Numbered from the stretch's first letter, positions 1-9,296 are shown. The stretch: DNA of 64,000 bases from Granulicella sp. L46 (GCF_009765785.1 NZ_LMUT01000012.1:634403-698402), one strand, 5' to 3'. Notes: a model not told the origin generated them from the sequence alone. Made by a program: numbers and translations.

Positions 1-143
1 TCCGCACGTAGACCATTGCGGTAATGCCACAGATTCCCCGACACTCCTCTTCGTCTCGCGAGCGGGTGCGGGAACCGGTACCAACCCTCGCGGGTTTGGC
101 GTCGGTTCCTCGTGCCCGAAGAGACAAGAAAAGGAGCAACATC

Positions 144-743
144 ATGAATCAGTCCATCAATATGACGGAGATGACCCTAGCGCCCGTGCTGAAAGCAAGT
201 CTGTGTAACCGGGTCTCTCGGGCGGCGCTGGCTTTCCTCGGTCTCTTCATCCTTTTATTCACCGCTACCGGTTCGGCAAAGGCCGCCACCGGATGCTACA
301 CATTTGGCGGAGGGAATAACGGTGTCAAGTTTCCCATGCCTGACAACAATGGAGTCAGAGGCCCGGATTCCATCGTAGGTTTGTGGCACGTCGTCTATAC
401 GACCACCAGCGGAGCGCCCTTCGGCGTATCCCTTAAGGAATGGCACAGCGATGGAACGGAGTTCGAAAACATTGATCATCCCGCCGTCGTCGGAAACATT
501 TGCTTCGGTGTGTGGAAGCAAGTTGAGCTCAGGACAGTTCGCCTTCATCACACTGGATGGACTTTCGACGACAACGGGAATCCTACGGGCTCGTTCACCA
601 TCGACGAAACCGATACCCTCGCCCCCAACGGCATGAGCTACACCGGCAACTTCACGTTCAAAGTCTTCGACACGAACGGTGACTTCATCTCCGGATCGGA
701 GACAACCGGCACAATTGCTGCATCACGAATAACTGTTAACTGA
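144..743 (+). CDS. secreted protein of unknown function, beta-rich (calycin-like)
   Basis: A 199-residue protein. The start at 144 is preferred over an upstream in-frame ATG at 24 because AAGGAG lies 7 bases before it and the protein then begins just ahead of a signal peptide. The hydrophobic segment is about residues 28-44 and the likely cleavage follows SAKA. The mature part is rich in G, T, N and aromatic residues with alternating hydrophobic patterning, which suggests a small beta-barrel or calycin-like fold. No catalytic motif is visible. It converges with the regulator at 824-2722. Function is not recognised; export is well supported. Confidence 0.75.
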   Translation: MNQSINMTEMTLAPVLKASLCNRVSRAALAFLGLFILLFTATGSAKAATGCYTFGGGNNGVKFPMPDNNGVRGPDSIVGLWHVVYTTTSGAPFGVSLKEWHSDGTEFENIDHPAVVGNICFGVWKQVELRTVRLHHTGWTFDDNGNPTGSFTIDETDTLAPNGMSYTGNFTFKVFDTNGDFISGSETTGTIAASRITVN

Positions 744-769
744 CTAGCGATGACCCGCCTTGGTTTCAA

Positions 770-811
770 ACGGCCGCTGGCACTTCCGTGTGGCTCTGTC
801 AGCGGCGCCGT
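770..811. terminator. possible bidirectional terminator hairpin
   Basis: ACGGC-CGCTG pairs with CAGCG-GCGCCGT across a loop of about 20 bases, with a two-base bulge. It lies between two convergent genes and is followed on the plus strand by TTCTCTT. The stem is imperfect and the loop long, so this is tentative. Confidence 0.3.
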
Positions 812-823
812 TCTCTTGCTGAC

Positions 824-2722
824 TCAATATGCCGGGGGCAGTCCCATCCCTTTGATGATCGCCCGATACCGCTCATCCGAATGAACGAAATCGTAGGCGG
901 GATCGTTCTGCACCCACAGTAGCAGAGGATCACGCGCGGCATAAGCTTCTTCGAGCGAACTCAGCGTCTCCTCCCGCTGTTGTAATTGCGCATGCTCGAG
1001 CGCGAACAAGACTGGGGAGACGTAACGCTGCATGGATTGTTTCTTCAGATCTGCCAGCTTCCAGCGAACTACCGCCGGATAGCCTCCCTCCGCAAACGCA
1101 CGTCGCACGCTCGCCGCCGACACTTCATCGCCACGCGCGGAAAACGTATCCGCCCAAGCCTGTGCGGCCTCTTTGTACATTCCCTTGCACCGGTAGAGGG
1201 CGGCGAGGGTCTCTAACGTGTGCGCATTGCGTGGACTGGACTCGAGGCGCAGGCGCGCATTGGCGATGCCCAAGTCATACTTTCGCGCCCACAGATAGGA
1301 TCGGGCCAATCCCCACTCATAGCCGGATGGAGAGAGCTCGGTGGCAATCTTCTCCTGTGCAATGCCTTCCTCGTGACGATTGACTGCGGCGAAAATTCTC
1401 GCGCGCATGTGATACGCAGACGAATATCTCGGATCAAGTTCGATCGCGCGAACGCACTCCCGGTCAGCCCGCGCCCAGTCATGCTCCTTGAAAAAGGTCG
1501 ACCCACAAAGCGCAATGTGTGCATCCGGAAACGAGCCATCCAGTTCAACGGCTTTTTGCGCCGCCGCTTCCATGGGCGCGAGTCCTTCCTTCGGATTCAG
1601 GTGGCCATCGAGCATGCCACCACCATAATATTGCGAGAGGCCAAGCCAGCCGGCCGCGTAGTCGGGCTGCAGTTCCACGGCCTTCTGAAAATAAATCTTC
1701 GCCTTTTCGTTGCCGTTTTCGCTATACCAAAAGTGTTCCCCGCGCAGGTAAGCGTCATGCGCCTCCGGGTTCACATAGCGCATCGGAGCACGCTCCGCAA
1801 CGGCGCTGTTCGTCTTCTTCGCGATGGCCATCGCTGCTTCCTCGGGCAGCGAGCCCACGTTGTTCGTATTCCCGTCATAGCTATCCGCCCACACGTGCGT
1901 GTCGGATGAGCCTTGAATCAACTGCAGCGTCATATGAACTTTGTCGCCGCTTCGCTCTACCGAGCCCTCCACGACGCCATCCACTCCCAGCGCCTGCGCT
2001 ATCTCGGGCAGCGGCCGAGACGCTCCTTTGTATTGCATCGCTGACGTCCGCGAAACAATACGCAGCGTGGAGTCCTTCGCCAGCATGGTCGTCAACTCGT
2101 CCGTCATTCCGTCGGCGAAGTAATCCTGCTCGTGGTCGCCCGATAAATTGTTCAGGGGAAGCACAGCGAGGGAATGAATCGGAGCCATCTTCCCATCCCT
2201 GCCCTGCTTTCTGTGAGCCATCCATCCGGCCCCAACCAGCAGCATAGCGACACATGCGGCCAGCCATAACCAACCTGCGTTGGTGCGGGATTTTGTTTGG
2301 GAGACCAGCGTGCTCTGGTCGCTGATTGGTTCTACAGGGATATGGTTCGCGGTCTGCTCGTCCGGCTCCGATGTGCCTAGCTGCGCACCCCGAGTAACCG
2401 GCGCAATGAAACGATAGCCGACCCGTGGAATGGTCTCAATGAATCGCGGCGACTCCGCCGAGTCTCCTAACGCGTCCCGCAGCTTCTGCACTGATTTATT
2501 CAGCCCGTGATCAAAATCGACAAACGTATCGGGCGGCCACAACCTCTGGCGCAGTGCTTCTCGTGTCACCACTTCGCCCGGTCGCTCAAGCAATTGGGCA
2601 AGCACTTGAACGGGCTGCTGCGAGATCCGGATTCGGCTGCCATTCTTGCGAAGCTGCCAGCTTTTCAAGTCCAGCTCAAAGAGGCCGAAGCGAATCACGT
2701 TCTCAGTGGGCGAAACCGGCAC
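824..2722 (-). CDS. winged-helix / TolB-like / TPR transmembrane regulator (CadC-like)
   Basis: A 632-residue protein starting at GTG, preceded by a GGGGGTGAAG ribosome-binding region. Residues about 10-110 form an OmpR/CadC-type winged helix with the usual GYRFIAPV end. A single membrane segment follows at about 150-170. Next is a TolB-N/FlgO-like domain (residues about 180-290, LAVLPLNNLSG...DYFADGMTDEL), and then TPR repeats to the C-terminus. This arrangement is common and multiplied in Acidobacteriota. By analogy with CadC, the DNA-binding domain is cytoplasmic and the rest periplasmic, so it would sense an external signal directly. The target genes cannot be deduced. Confidence 0.88.
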   Translation of the reverse strand: MPVSPTENVIRFGLFELDLKSWQLRKNGSRIRISQQPVQVLAQLLERPGEVVTREALRQRLWPPDTFVDFDHGLNKSVQKLRDALGDSAESPRFIETIPRVGYRFIAPVTRGAQLGTSEPDEQTANHIPVEPISDQSTLVSQTKSRTNAGWLWLAACVAMLLVGAGWMAHRKQGRDGKMAPIHSLAVLPLNNLSGDHEQDYFADGMTDELTTMLAKDSTLRIVSRTSAMQYKGASRPLPEIAQALGVDGVVEGSVERSGDKVHMTLQLIQGSSDTHVWADSYDGNTNNVGSLPEEAAMAIAKKTNSAVAERAPMRYVNPEAHDAYLRGEHFWYSENGNEKAKIYFQKAVELQPDYAAGWLGLSQYYGGGMLDGHLNPKEGLAPMEAAAQKAVELDGSFPDAHIALCGSTFFKEHDWARADRECVRAIELDPRYSSAYHMRARIFAAVNRHEEGIAQEKIATELSPSGYEWGLARSYLWARKYDLGIANARLRLESSPRNAHTLETLAALYRCKGMYKEAAQAWADTFSARGDEVSAASVRRAFAEGGYPAVVRWKLADLKKQSMQRYVSPVLFALEHAQLQQREETLSSLEEAYAARDPLLLWVQNDPAYDFVHSDERYRAIIKGMGLPPAY

Positions 2723-3135
2723 TCTTCACCCCCCTCGCGCGTCTGACAGCACCGAGTTTAGCACTGCTCCTGAATTGCGATTCATCTCCGATTTTCGTCA
2801 GCTGCTCAGTGCAGGGCGACGACTAATCCGAAACGGGCTCACGTCAAGTCGCACGAAATCGCCGACGCGCTCATGCAGTATTGCTTAGACTGGCGCTCAT
2901 TTTTTCATTAGAATGTTGCGCATCTGTCGATCGTAGGACAGTAGGATCTAAAAGCCACCGTTGATGTTCGTGCGCTCCGACAGGCAGGATGAGATCGTTG
3001 GGTGCGAACTGCTCGCTGCTATATTGCCGCGCTCCCTGACAGCGGATGGGCGAACACGGAGATTGCAGTTAATCGCGATCGTTCCAGAGGCGGGTTGGGT
3101 CGGGCTTGAAATCTTTCTTCGTGAAGGAGAACACT
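2723..3135. other. intergenic region between divergent genes
   Basis: A 413-base gap upstream of both the regulator (minus) and the cytochrome gene (plus), so promoters for both should lie here. There is an AT-rich stretch at about 2899-2912 (CATTTTTTCATTAG), but I could not assign a convincing -35/-10 pair. A 60-codon frame at 2961-3143 has no ribosome-binding site or recognisable product and is not called. Confidence 0.5.
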
Positions 3136-4191
3136 ATGCCTGAACTTATGAGGGAATCGGGAAGCGCGCCGAGGATTGGCGGGTGGGGCGGAGGCGATCG
3201 CCGCGTGGCGCTAAAACACGAGCTGATGCTTGGTGTGATGAGTGCACTGCTGGGCACTTTGCTTCAAGGTTGCACAGCGGACAAACATCCTTCCCAAGGG
3301 GAAACCAGTTTGGCCAATGCGGCCAAAGACGTCTCCATTCCATTGGAGGCTGGGAAGATGACGAATCCGGTGCCTGAGACCGACGAGGTCGTGAGCCAAG
3401 GGCAGGAAGTATTTCTTGGATCGTGTGCACAATGCCACGGTGCGGATGCGCGCGGAGATACGAACGTTGGGCGCAACATGTACCCGCCTGCCATGGACCT
3501 GAGTTCAGCCCACGTGCAGCACTGGAGCGACGCGGAACTGTTTTGGATCATCCAGAATGGAGTTCGCCTTACGGGTATGCCTGCGTGGAAGTCGAGCATC
3601 TCCGATGACGACACCTGGAAGCTTGCGCGTTTCATCCATAAGCTTCCCGGCCTCGGCGCTGCCTCCGCCTCCACAGCCATTCCGTCTCAGGAACAAGGCG
3701 TCGTTTCCGCGCAGGACAAGTACACTCTCAAAATACCGAATGGCCTCGCGTTCTCTGAGTTCAGAGGGTACGAAAATTGGCCGGTGATTTCGCTCAGCCA
3801 TAACGGAAATAAGCTGGCTGCGATCCTCGGGAATTCTGTGATGATCGAAGCCTATAAGGCGGGCATTCCCGGTAACGGCAAGCCCTTTCCGGATGGCGCC
3901 AAGATGGCGAAGGTGCATTGGAACGCGAAAGTGGATGTCGGGGAGCCTGGTGCGCCGACGTTGCCAGACACCCAGCATGACGTTGATTTCATGGCGAAGG
4001 ATAGCAAGAGGTTCGCGGACAGCGGTGGATGGGGTTATGCCGTCTTCGAGTATGACCCCGCCACCGATAGGTTCAGGCTCGGCAACTTGACGGACAAGCC
4101 GCCGCAGGGGAACGACGCTAAGTGCGGGTTCGCGTGCCACACGAGCGTCAAGAATAAGGATTACGTTTTCACCAATTACGGACACAGGTGA
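3136..4191 (+). CDS. lipoprotein cytochrome c - cytochrome P460 fusion
   Basis: A 351-residue protein. The start at 3136 has AAGGAG six bases upstream and is preferred over the ATG at 3106. A hydrophobic segment ending in LLQGC (Cys46) is a lipobox, so it is probably a lipoprotein. Residues about 85-170 are a class I cytochrome c domain with CAQCH at 97-101 and a likely axial Met in GMPAW. Residues about 190-351 match the cytochrome P460 family (N-W-P-V...W...FMAKDS...GGWGYAVFEYD) and end in CGFACHTSV...DYVFT. The second haem motif has three residues between the cysteines (CX3CH, Cys330/Cys334/His335). The gene lies 89 bases before a PoxB-like gene, so a role in periplasmic electron transfer is likely. 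The substrate is unknown. Confidence 0.85.
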   Translation: MPELMRESGSAPRIGGWGGGDRRVALKHELMLGVMSALLGTLLQGCTADKHPSQGETSLANAAKDVSIPLEAGKMTNPVPETDEVVSQGQEVFLGSCAQCHGADARGDTNVGRNMYPPAMDLSSAHVQHWSDAELFWIIQNGVRLTGMPAWKSSISDDDTWKLARFIHKLPGLGAASASTAIPSQEQGVVSAQDKYTLKIPNGLAFSEFRGYENWPVISLSHNGNKLAAILGNSVMIEAYKAGIPGNGKPFPDGAKMAKVHWNAKVDVGEPGAPTLPDTQHDVDFMAKDSKRFADSGGWGYAVFEYDPATDRFRLGNLTDKPPQGNDAKCGFACHTSVKNKDYVFTNYGHR

Positions 4192-4280
4192 ATCGGCAGG
4201 AGCGGACTGTACTTGTGTCCAAACTAAACCGTTGACTCAACGTGATTCAACTGCTACCGAAGTCACATTGGAGGTGCAAT

Positions 4281-6011
4281 ATGGCGAATGTTGCGGACCT
4301 GTTGTGGGAGATGCTGGAGAAGGCTGGCGTGCAACGCTGTTACGGGATCGTGGGCGATGCGCTGAATCCTGTGATCGACGCGCTGCGGCGCAATGGAAAG
4401 ATCGAGTTCGTGCATGTGCGGCATGAAGAGTACGGCACGTTTGCGGCCGTGGCGGACGCGTATTTCACGGGCAGGCCTGTGGCCGTGTGCGGCACCGCGG
4501 GTCCGGGAGTAACACATCTCTTCAATGGGTTGATGGATGCGACGAAGGAAGGCGCGCCTGTGATTGCGATTGCGGGAGACGTGGAGCGGTCGCTGATCGA
4601 TACGGCTGCGCTGGAAGAGTTGAACCCTTATAAGTTCTTCGAAGCGGCCTCTCTGTATGTTGGCCGCATTGTCGATCCGGTACAGGCGCGACCAGTAATT
4701 GCTACAGCCATCATGACTGCGGTGATCAAAAAAGCTTCGACGGTGATTTCTTTGCCAGCAGACGTTGCGGTATTGGACGCGCCATCAAGCGCTTCTGTGG
4801 TTTCGGTGCCGGTGACTCCAGTGCTGCGGCCAGCGGATGCCGATGTTGAGCGACTGGTAGAGATGATTGAGAACGCAAAGAGTGTGGCGATCTTCGGCGG
4901 AGATGGCTGCCGGGACGCACGTGAGGAAGTTCTGGCGCTGGCGAGTAAGCTGAAGGCGCCCGTCGGGTATTCGTTTCGCGGCAAGCAGTGGCTGGAGTAC
5001 GACAATCCCCAAGCTGTCGGGATGACCGGTCTTCTGGGATATGGAGGAGCCTACAGCGCAATTCATGATGCGCAGCTCCTGCTGATGTTGGGAACCGATT
5101 TTCCTTTCTCGGAGTTTCTGCCAGGGGACGATGTGAAGAAGGTGCAGATCGATCGCGAACCGAGCCACATAGGGCGGCGTACTCACGTTGACCTGGGACT
5201 CGTTGGCGACATCCAGCCGACGCTGGCTGCTATTTTGCCGAAGGTGCGCGAACGAAGCGATACGAGCTTTCTGGAGAAACACGTGAAACAGACGCGTGAC
5301 TTCGAAGAGCTGATGAATCACTATGTCGAGAAGGGGCCGGGTCTGAAGCCAATTCGGCCGGAATTCCTGGCCGCCACACTCTGCCAGCTAGCTGCAGACG
5401 ATGCGATGTTTTTCGCCGACACAGGTACGCCGTGCATGTGGCTGGCGCGGCACATCAAGGGCTCAGCCAACCGGCGGATGTTCGGGTCGTTCACGTGGGC
5501 TTCGATGGCCAATGCCGCACCCAATGCGTTCGGCGCACAGTTGGCGTATCCCGGGCGGCAGACAATTGCTCTATGCGGCGATGGAGGATTTACGATGCTG
5601 GCGCTGGGCGATCTACTTACCCAGGTCCAGCGCAAGGCGCGGGTCGTTCAGATCATCTTCAATAATGAGTCACTCGACTTCGTCAACATTGAGCAGCAGG
5701 AAGCCGGCATGGTGCCGTTCGGCGTGGACTTCAAGAACCCGAATTTTGCGCGAGTAGCAGAGGCCATGGGCGCCAAGGGCATACGCCTGGAAGATCCCGG
5801 CGATGTGAAAGAGGCTCTATCGGAAGCACTGGCATACAAAGATGGACCGGTAGTTGTGGACGCTGTGGTCGATCGGTTCGCACTCTCCTTGCCATCGCAC
5901 GTGCCACTCCACACGGCCGTGGGCTACACCTTGAGTTTTGCGAAGCAGGTGCTCTCGGGCCATATGGACTCGGTGATTAAAAGTATCGAGCATAACGTTG
6001 GCTTGATTTGA
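4281..6011 (+). CDS. poxB: pyruvate dehydrogenase (quinone) / pyruvate oxidase-like ThDP enzyme
   Basis: A 576-residue ThDP-dependent enzyme. The start at 4281 follows GGAGG at a good distance; the longer frame from 4242 lacks a site. It has the three expected domains: an N-terminal PYR domain with the catalytic Glu in RHEEYGTFAA, a central FAD/nucleotide-binding domain, and a C-terminal PP domain with GDGGFTMLALGDL...NN, the ThDP motif. The last ~40 residues (PSHVPL...GYTLSFAKQVLSGH...N) resemble the membrane-binding tail of PoxB. PoxB oxidises pyruvate to acetate and CO2 and passes electrons to quinone. An acetolactate synthase or oxalyl-CoA decarboxylase relative is possible but less likely given the tail. 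Confidence 0.85.
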   Translation: MANVADLLWEMLEKAGVQRCYGIVGDALNPVIDALRRNGKIEFVHVRHEEYGTFAAVADAYFTGRPVAVCGTAGPGVTHLFNGLMDATKEGAPVIAIAGDVERSLIDTAALEELNPYKFFEAASLYVGRIVDPVQARPVIATAIMTAVIKKASTVISLPADVAVLDAPSSASVVSVPVTPVLRPADADVERLVEMIENAKSVAIFGGDGCRDAREEVLALASKLKAPVGYSFRGKQWLEYDNPQAVGMTGLLGYGGAYSAIHDAQLLLMLGTDFPFSEFLPGDDVKKVQIDREPSHIGRRTHVDLGLVGDIQPTLAAILPKVRERSDTSFLEKHVKQTRDFEELMNHYVEKGPGLKPIRPEFLAATLCQLAADDAMFFADTGTPCMWLARHIKGSANRRMFGSFTWASMANAAPNAFGAQLAYPGRQTIALCGDGGFTMLALGDLLTQVQRKARVVQIIFNNESLDFVNIEQQEAGMVPFGVDFKNPNFARVAEAMGAKGIRLEDPGDVKEALSEALAYKDGPVVVDAVVDRFALSLPSHVPLHTAVGYTLSFAKQVLSGHMDSVIKSIEHNVGLI

Positions 6012-6103
6012 GAGATCTGTAATTGAAAACCAGGGTTCCCCGCTGAGGGCATTTGACGTTGTCCCTTGTACGGGACGGTATCTCCGTAGAGACCCTTGCG
6101 AAG

Positions 6104-6112
6104 TTATCCACA
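6104..6112 (+). promoter_or_regulatory. DnaA box upstream of nrdAB
   Basis: TTATCCACA is an exact match to the strong DnaA-box consensus. It lies just upstream of the nrdAB promoter and overlaps the distal NrdR-like box. In E. coli DnaA boxes control nrdAB, so a similar link to replication initiation is plausible. A 9-mer can also occur by chance. Confidence 0.5.
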
Positions 6113-6123
6113 ATAAGTAGCGT
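6108..6123 (+). promoter_or_regulatory. distal NrdR-like box
   Basis: The core CAATAAGTAGCG (6111-6122) matches 9 of 12 core positions of the NrdR consensus (CWATATATWGTG type). Its core starts 30 bases before the core of the proximal box, close to the three helical turns typical of NrdR box pairs. It is weaker than the proximal box; the spacing is the main support. Confidence 0.55.
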
Positions 6124-6151
6124 TGCAAGCGATTGTGCGCCTAGATATAGT
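6123..6151 (+). promoter_or_regulatory. sigma-70 type promoter of the nrdAB riboswitch transcript
   Basis: TTGCAA (6123-6128) and TATAGT (6146-6151) are separated by 17 bases and lie just before the riboswitch. The -10 differs from TATAAT at one position and overlaps the proximal NrdR-like box, as expected for repression by NrdR. Transcription would start around 6158. Confidence 0.65.
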
Positions 6152-6153
6152 GG
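6138..6153 (+). promoter_or_regulatory. proximal NrdR-like box overlapping the -10
   Basis: The core CTAGATATAGTG (6141-6152) matches 11 of 12 core positions of the NrdR consensus. It covers the -10 hexamer, so binding would block RNA polymerase. NrdR is the ATP/dATP-sensing repressor of RNR genes in many bacteria. No nrdR gene is in this window. Confidence 0.7.
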
Positions 6154-6316
6154 GTTCTTCCACGGTCTCTCCAGCGATGGAGGGTGAAAAGGGAATCCGG
6201 TGAAACTCCGGAACTGCCCCGCAGCGGTAAGCAGGTACGAAAGCCAAATGACACTGGGCCTTAACCTGGGAAGTCTGGCGAGTAGGAATGAGCCTGCAGA
6301 GTCCGAAGACCTGCCA
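6152..6316 (+). ncRNA. cobalamin (AdoCbl-type) riboswitch controlling nrdAB
   Basis: The leader shows the ordered conserved blocks of the cobalamin aptamer. These are GGGAATCCGGTGAAACTCCG (6191-6210), CTGCCCCGCAGCGGTAA (6214-6230), AAGCCAAATGACACTGG (6241-6257), GGGAAGTCTGGCGAGTAGG (6268-6286) and the B12 box GAGTCCGAAGACCTGCC (6299-6315). A perfect 7-bp hairpin (CGCCTCC/GGAGGCG, 6332-6349) follows and may belong to the expression platform. Such riboswitches normally lower expression when B12 is plentiful. That fits a B12-independent reductase that would only be needed when a B12-dependent one cannot work. Confidence 0.93.
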
Positions 6317-6425
6317 TGGAAATATTCGCTACGCCTCCGAGGGGAGGCGAGGGTCAACGGCTGTCTTCGCTGCACGCGAATTTCCGTTGTTTCTTCGCAC
6401 ACTTCAGAGGCCAAGGAGACTCTCC

Positions 6426-9263
6426 ATGGCCGCACACTTAGAAATTCCGAACTCACCCGTCCCCATTCTGGCGCCGAACCAAATCAACGGCATAGCCACG
6501 CTTAGCGTTGTGCGGCGAAATGGCATGCTCTCGGCATTCGATCCCTCCAAAATTTCTGTGGCGATTAGTAAGGCATTTGTCGCCGTGGAAGGCACCGGGG
6601 CGGAGGCTTCGCAGCGGATTCACGCCACGGTGGAATCGCTGACCGCGCAGATTGTTGCCATACTGTTGCGTCGTCATCATGGTGGTCAGACGATCTCCAT
6701 CGAAGATGTGCAGGATCAGGTTGAGCTCGCACTGATGCGCTCTGGCGAACACAAAGTCGCACGGGCTTATGTGCTATATCGCGAAGAGCGCGCGCAGCAG
6801 CGGCGTACGCAACAGCTCGTCCGGCCACAGGAAACGACGCTCAATTACATGGTGAAGCTGCCCGATGGGAAGACGGAGCTGCTCGATGAGAACAAGATTC
6901 TCGAGACGATCAGTGAGGCTTGCCGAGGCCTTGATGGCGTTTCTGCCGTCGATGTGATGTCCGAAGTGCGGCGCAATGTGTATGACGGAATTCAATTACA
7001 CGAGCTTGGCCTAGCGCAGACGATGGCGGCGCGAACACTGGTGGAGAAGGACCCGGGCTATGCGTTCGTCAGCGCACGGCTGCTGCTGAACAACCTTCGT
7101 GCGGAGGCGATTGGGTTCATTCTTCCGGCGAATGCGGTAACGACACAGGCGCAGATTGCTGTTACTTACGCGGATTATTTTCCAGAGTACGTTCGACGGG
7201 CCATCGACATGGGCTTCCTCGATAGGGAGATCGCTAACTTCGACATCGCAAAGCTCGCTGCGGCGCTGCGTCCGGAGCGCGACGGTCTATTTCAATTCCT
7301 TGGCCTGCAAACACTTTACGACCGGTACTTTCTTCAGAGAGACGGCGTGCGGTTTGAGCTGCCGCAGGCGTTCTTTATGCGGGTGGCGATGGGACTTGCT
7401 GCGCGCGAGATTGATCGTGATGCTCGGGCGATTGAGTTTTACGAACTGCTGTCGTCTTTTGACTTCATGTGCTCGACGCCTACGCTGTTCAACGCTGGAA
7501 CGTTGCGTCCGCAGCTCTCATCGTGCTTCCTCACCACGATTGACGATCACCTCGACGGAATCTTCAAGGCCATCAAAGACAATGCGTTGCTTGCTAAATA
7601 TTCGGGCGGGCTGGGTAACGATTGGACGCCGGTGCGTGGGCTTGGCGCGCACATCGCCGGGACCAATGGGCAGTCTCAAGGCATTGTGCCATTTCTCAAG
7701 GTCGCGAACGATACGGCCATTGCGGTAAACCAGGGAGGCAAGCGCAAGGGCGCGGTGTGCGCTTACCTGGAGACCTGGCACATCGACGTGGAAGAGTTCC
7801 TCGACTTGCGCAAGAACACAGGGGATGATCGGCGCCGGACACACGATATGAACACGGCGAACTGGGTGCCGGATCTCTTCCTGGAGCGCGTGGAAGCTGA
7901 TGGGCCGTGGACGCTTTTCTCTCCCGATGAGGCGACAGATCTGCACGATCTGTACGGAAAGGCGTTCGCTGAGCGTTATACGTTCTACGAAGAGAAGGCC
8001 TCGCGCGGGGAGATGAAGGTGACCAAGACGTTGCGCGCGCTGGATCTGTGGCGGAAGATGCTGACGATGTTGTTTGAGACGGGGCATCCATGGATTACGT
8101 TCAAGGACCCTTGCAATCTGCGCTCGCCGCAGCAGCATATCGGTGTCGTTCATTCTTCGAATCTCTGCACTGAGATCACGTTGAACACTAACCAGCGCGA
8201 AGTCGCCGTGTGCAATCTCGGTTCGGTGAATCTCGCGAATCACGTTACGGTGGACGGGCTTGATGAACAGCGTCTTGAACGCACAGTGAAGACGGCGATG
8301 CGGATGCTCGATAATGTGATCGACATTAACTTCTATACGATCCCGGAGGCGCGGCATTCTAATCTGCGCCATCGCCCTGTCGGGCTGGGGATCATGGGTT
8401 ACCAGGACGCGCTTTATACGCTGCGAATTCCGTTTGCATCGGAGGCTGCGGTAGCGTTCGCCGATAGCAGCATGGAGCGCCTGAGCTTTTATGCGATCTC
8501 CGCATCTGTCGATCTCGCTGCCGAGCGCGGCCGATATGCCAGCTTTGATGGTTCTCTGTGGAGCAAGGGAATTCTTCCGATCGACTCTGTTGAACTGCTG
8601 CAACAGAATCGTACACATACACTTCAGCTTGATCGGTCGTCCACACTCGACTGGGCGAGTCTGCGTCAGCGTGTGATGACGACCGGCATGCGTAACTCCA
8701 ACACTATGGCGATTGCGCCGACGGCGACCATCTCCAATATCTGCGGTGTCACGCAATCTATTGAGCCGACCTATCAAAATCTGTTTGTGAAGTCGAATAT
8801 GAGTGGCGACTTTACTGTAGTCAATGCTGCGCTTGTTCGGGATCTGAAGGCGCGGGGGTTGTGGGACGAAGTTATGATCTCCGATCTCAAATACTTCGAT
8901 GGGGCGCTCGGTGGAATTGAACGAGTACCCGACGAATTGAAGCAGCTCTATGCCACGAGCTTCGAAGTCGAGACGACCTGGATCATCCAGTCCGCTGCGA
9001 GACGGCAGAAGTGGATCGATCAGGCGCAGTCGCTGAATTTGTATATTGCAGAGCCAAACGGTCGAAAGCTGGATGCTCTTTATCGTGAAGCCTGGCACTC
9101 GGGGTTGAAGACGACGTACTATCTGCGGTCGCGTTCTGCGACCCACGTTGAGAAATCCACTGTGAAACGCACGGATGGCAAATTGAACTCGGTGTCACCG
9201 AATGCTGTCAGCGCTGCAAAGCAGTGCGTCCTCGACGATCCTACCTGCGAAGCCTGCCAGTAA
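6426..9263 (+). CDS. nrdA: ribonucleoside-diphosphate reductase, large (catalytic) subunit with two ATP-cones
   Basis: A 945-residue protein. The start at 6426 has AAGGAG upstream and lies after the riboswitch; the longer frame from 6288 would run through the aptamer. Residues about 26-120 are a first ATP-cone (VVRRNG...FDPSKI) and about 143-228 a second, more diverged one. The catalytic domain shows the redox Cys in QLSSCFL, the NLCTEI motif carrying the radical Cys and Glu, and the TYYLRS tyrosine pair for radical transfer. The C-terminal TCEACQ carries the cysteine pair re-reduced by thioredoxin or glutaredoxin. It reduces ribonucleotides to deoxyribonucleotides with the subunit encoded 33 bases downstream. 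The ATP-cones give dATP feedback. Confidence 0.95.
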   Translation: MAAHLEIPNSPVPILAPNQINGIATLSVVRRNGMLSAFDPSKISVAISKAFVAVEGTGAEASQRIHATVESLTAQIVAILLRRHHGGQTISIEDVQDQVELALMRSGEHKVARAYVLYREERAQQRRTQQLVRPQETTLNYMVKLPDGKTELLDENKILETISEACRGLDGVSAVDVMSEVRRNVYDGIQLHELGLAQTMAARTLVEKDPGYAFVSARLLLNNLRAEAIGFILPANAVTTQAQIAVTYADYFPEYVRRAIDMGFLDREIANFDIAKLAAALRPERDGLFQFLGLQTLYDRYFLQRDGVRFELPQAFFMRVAMGLAAREIDRDARAIEFYELLSSFDFMCSTPTLFNAGTLRPQLSSCFLTTIDDHLDGIFKAIKDNALLAKYSGGLGNDWTPVRGLGAHIAGTNGQSQGIVPFLKVANDTAIAVNQGGKRKGAVCAYLETWHIDVEEFLDLRKNTGDDRRRTHDMNTANWVPDLFLERVEADGPWTLFSPDEATDLHDLYGKAFAERYTFYEEKASRGEMKVTKTLRALDLWRKMLTMLFETGHPWITFKDPCNLRSPQQHIGVVHSSNLCTEITLNTNQREVAVCNLGSVNLANHVTVDGLDEQRLERTVKTAMRMLDNVIDINFYTIPEARHSNLRHRPVGLGIMGYQDALYTLRIPFASEAAVAFADSSMERLSFYAISASVDLAAERGRYASFDGSLWSKGILPIDSVELLQQNRTHTLQLDRSSTLDWASLRQRVMTTGMRNSNTMAIAPTATISNICGVTQSIEPTYQNLFVKSNMSGDFTVVNAALVRDLKARGLWDEVMISDLKYFDGALGGIERVPDELKQLYATSFEVETTWIIQSAARRQKWIDQAQSLNLYIAEPNGRKLDALYREAWHSGLKTTYYLRSRSATHVEKSTVKRTDGKLNSVSPNAVSAAKQCVLDDPTCEACQ

Positions 9264-9296
9264 ACGAACGCCTATACCGTCCTTGAGGAGTTACCT

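Noticed and set aside
2961-3143. 60-codon plus-strand frame upstream of the cytochrome gene
   Set aside because: No ribosome-binding site and no similarity, and its end overlaps the true cytochrome start region.
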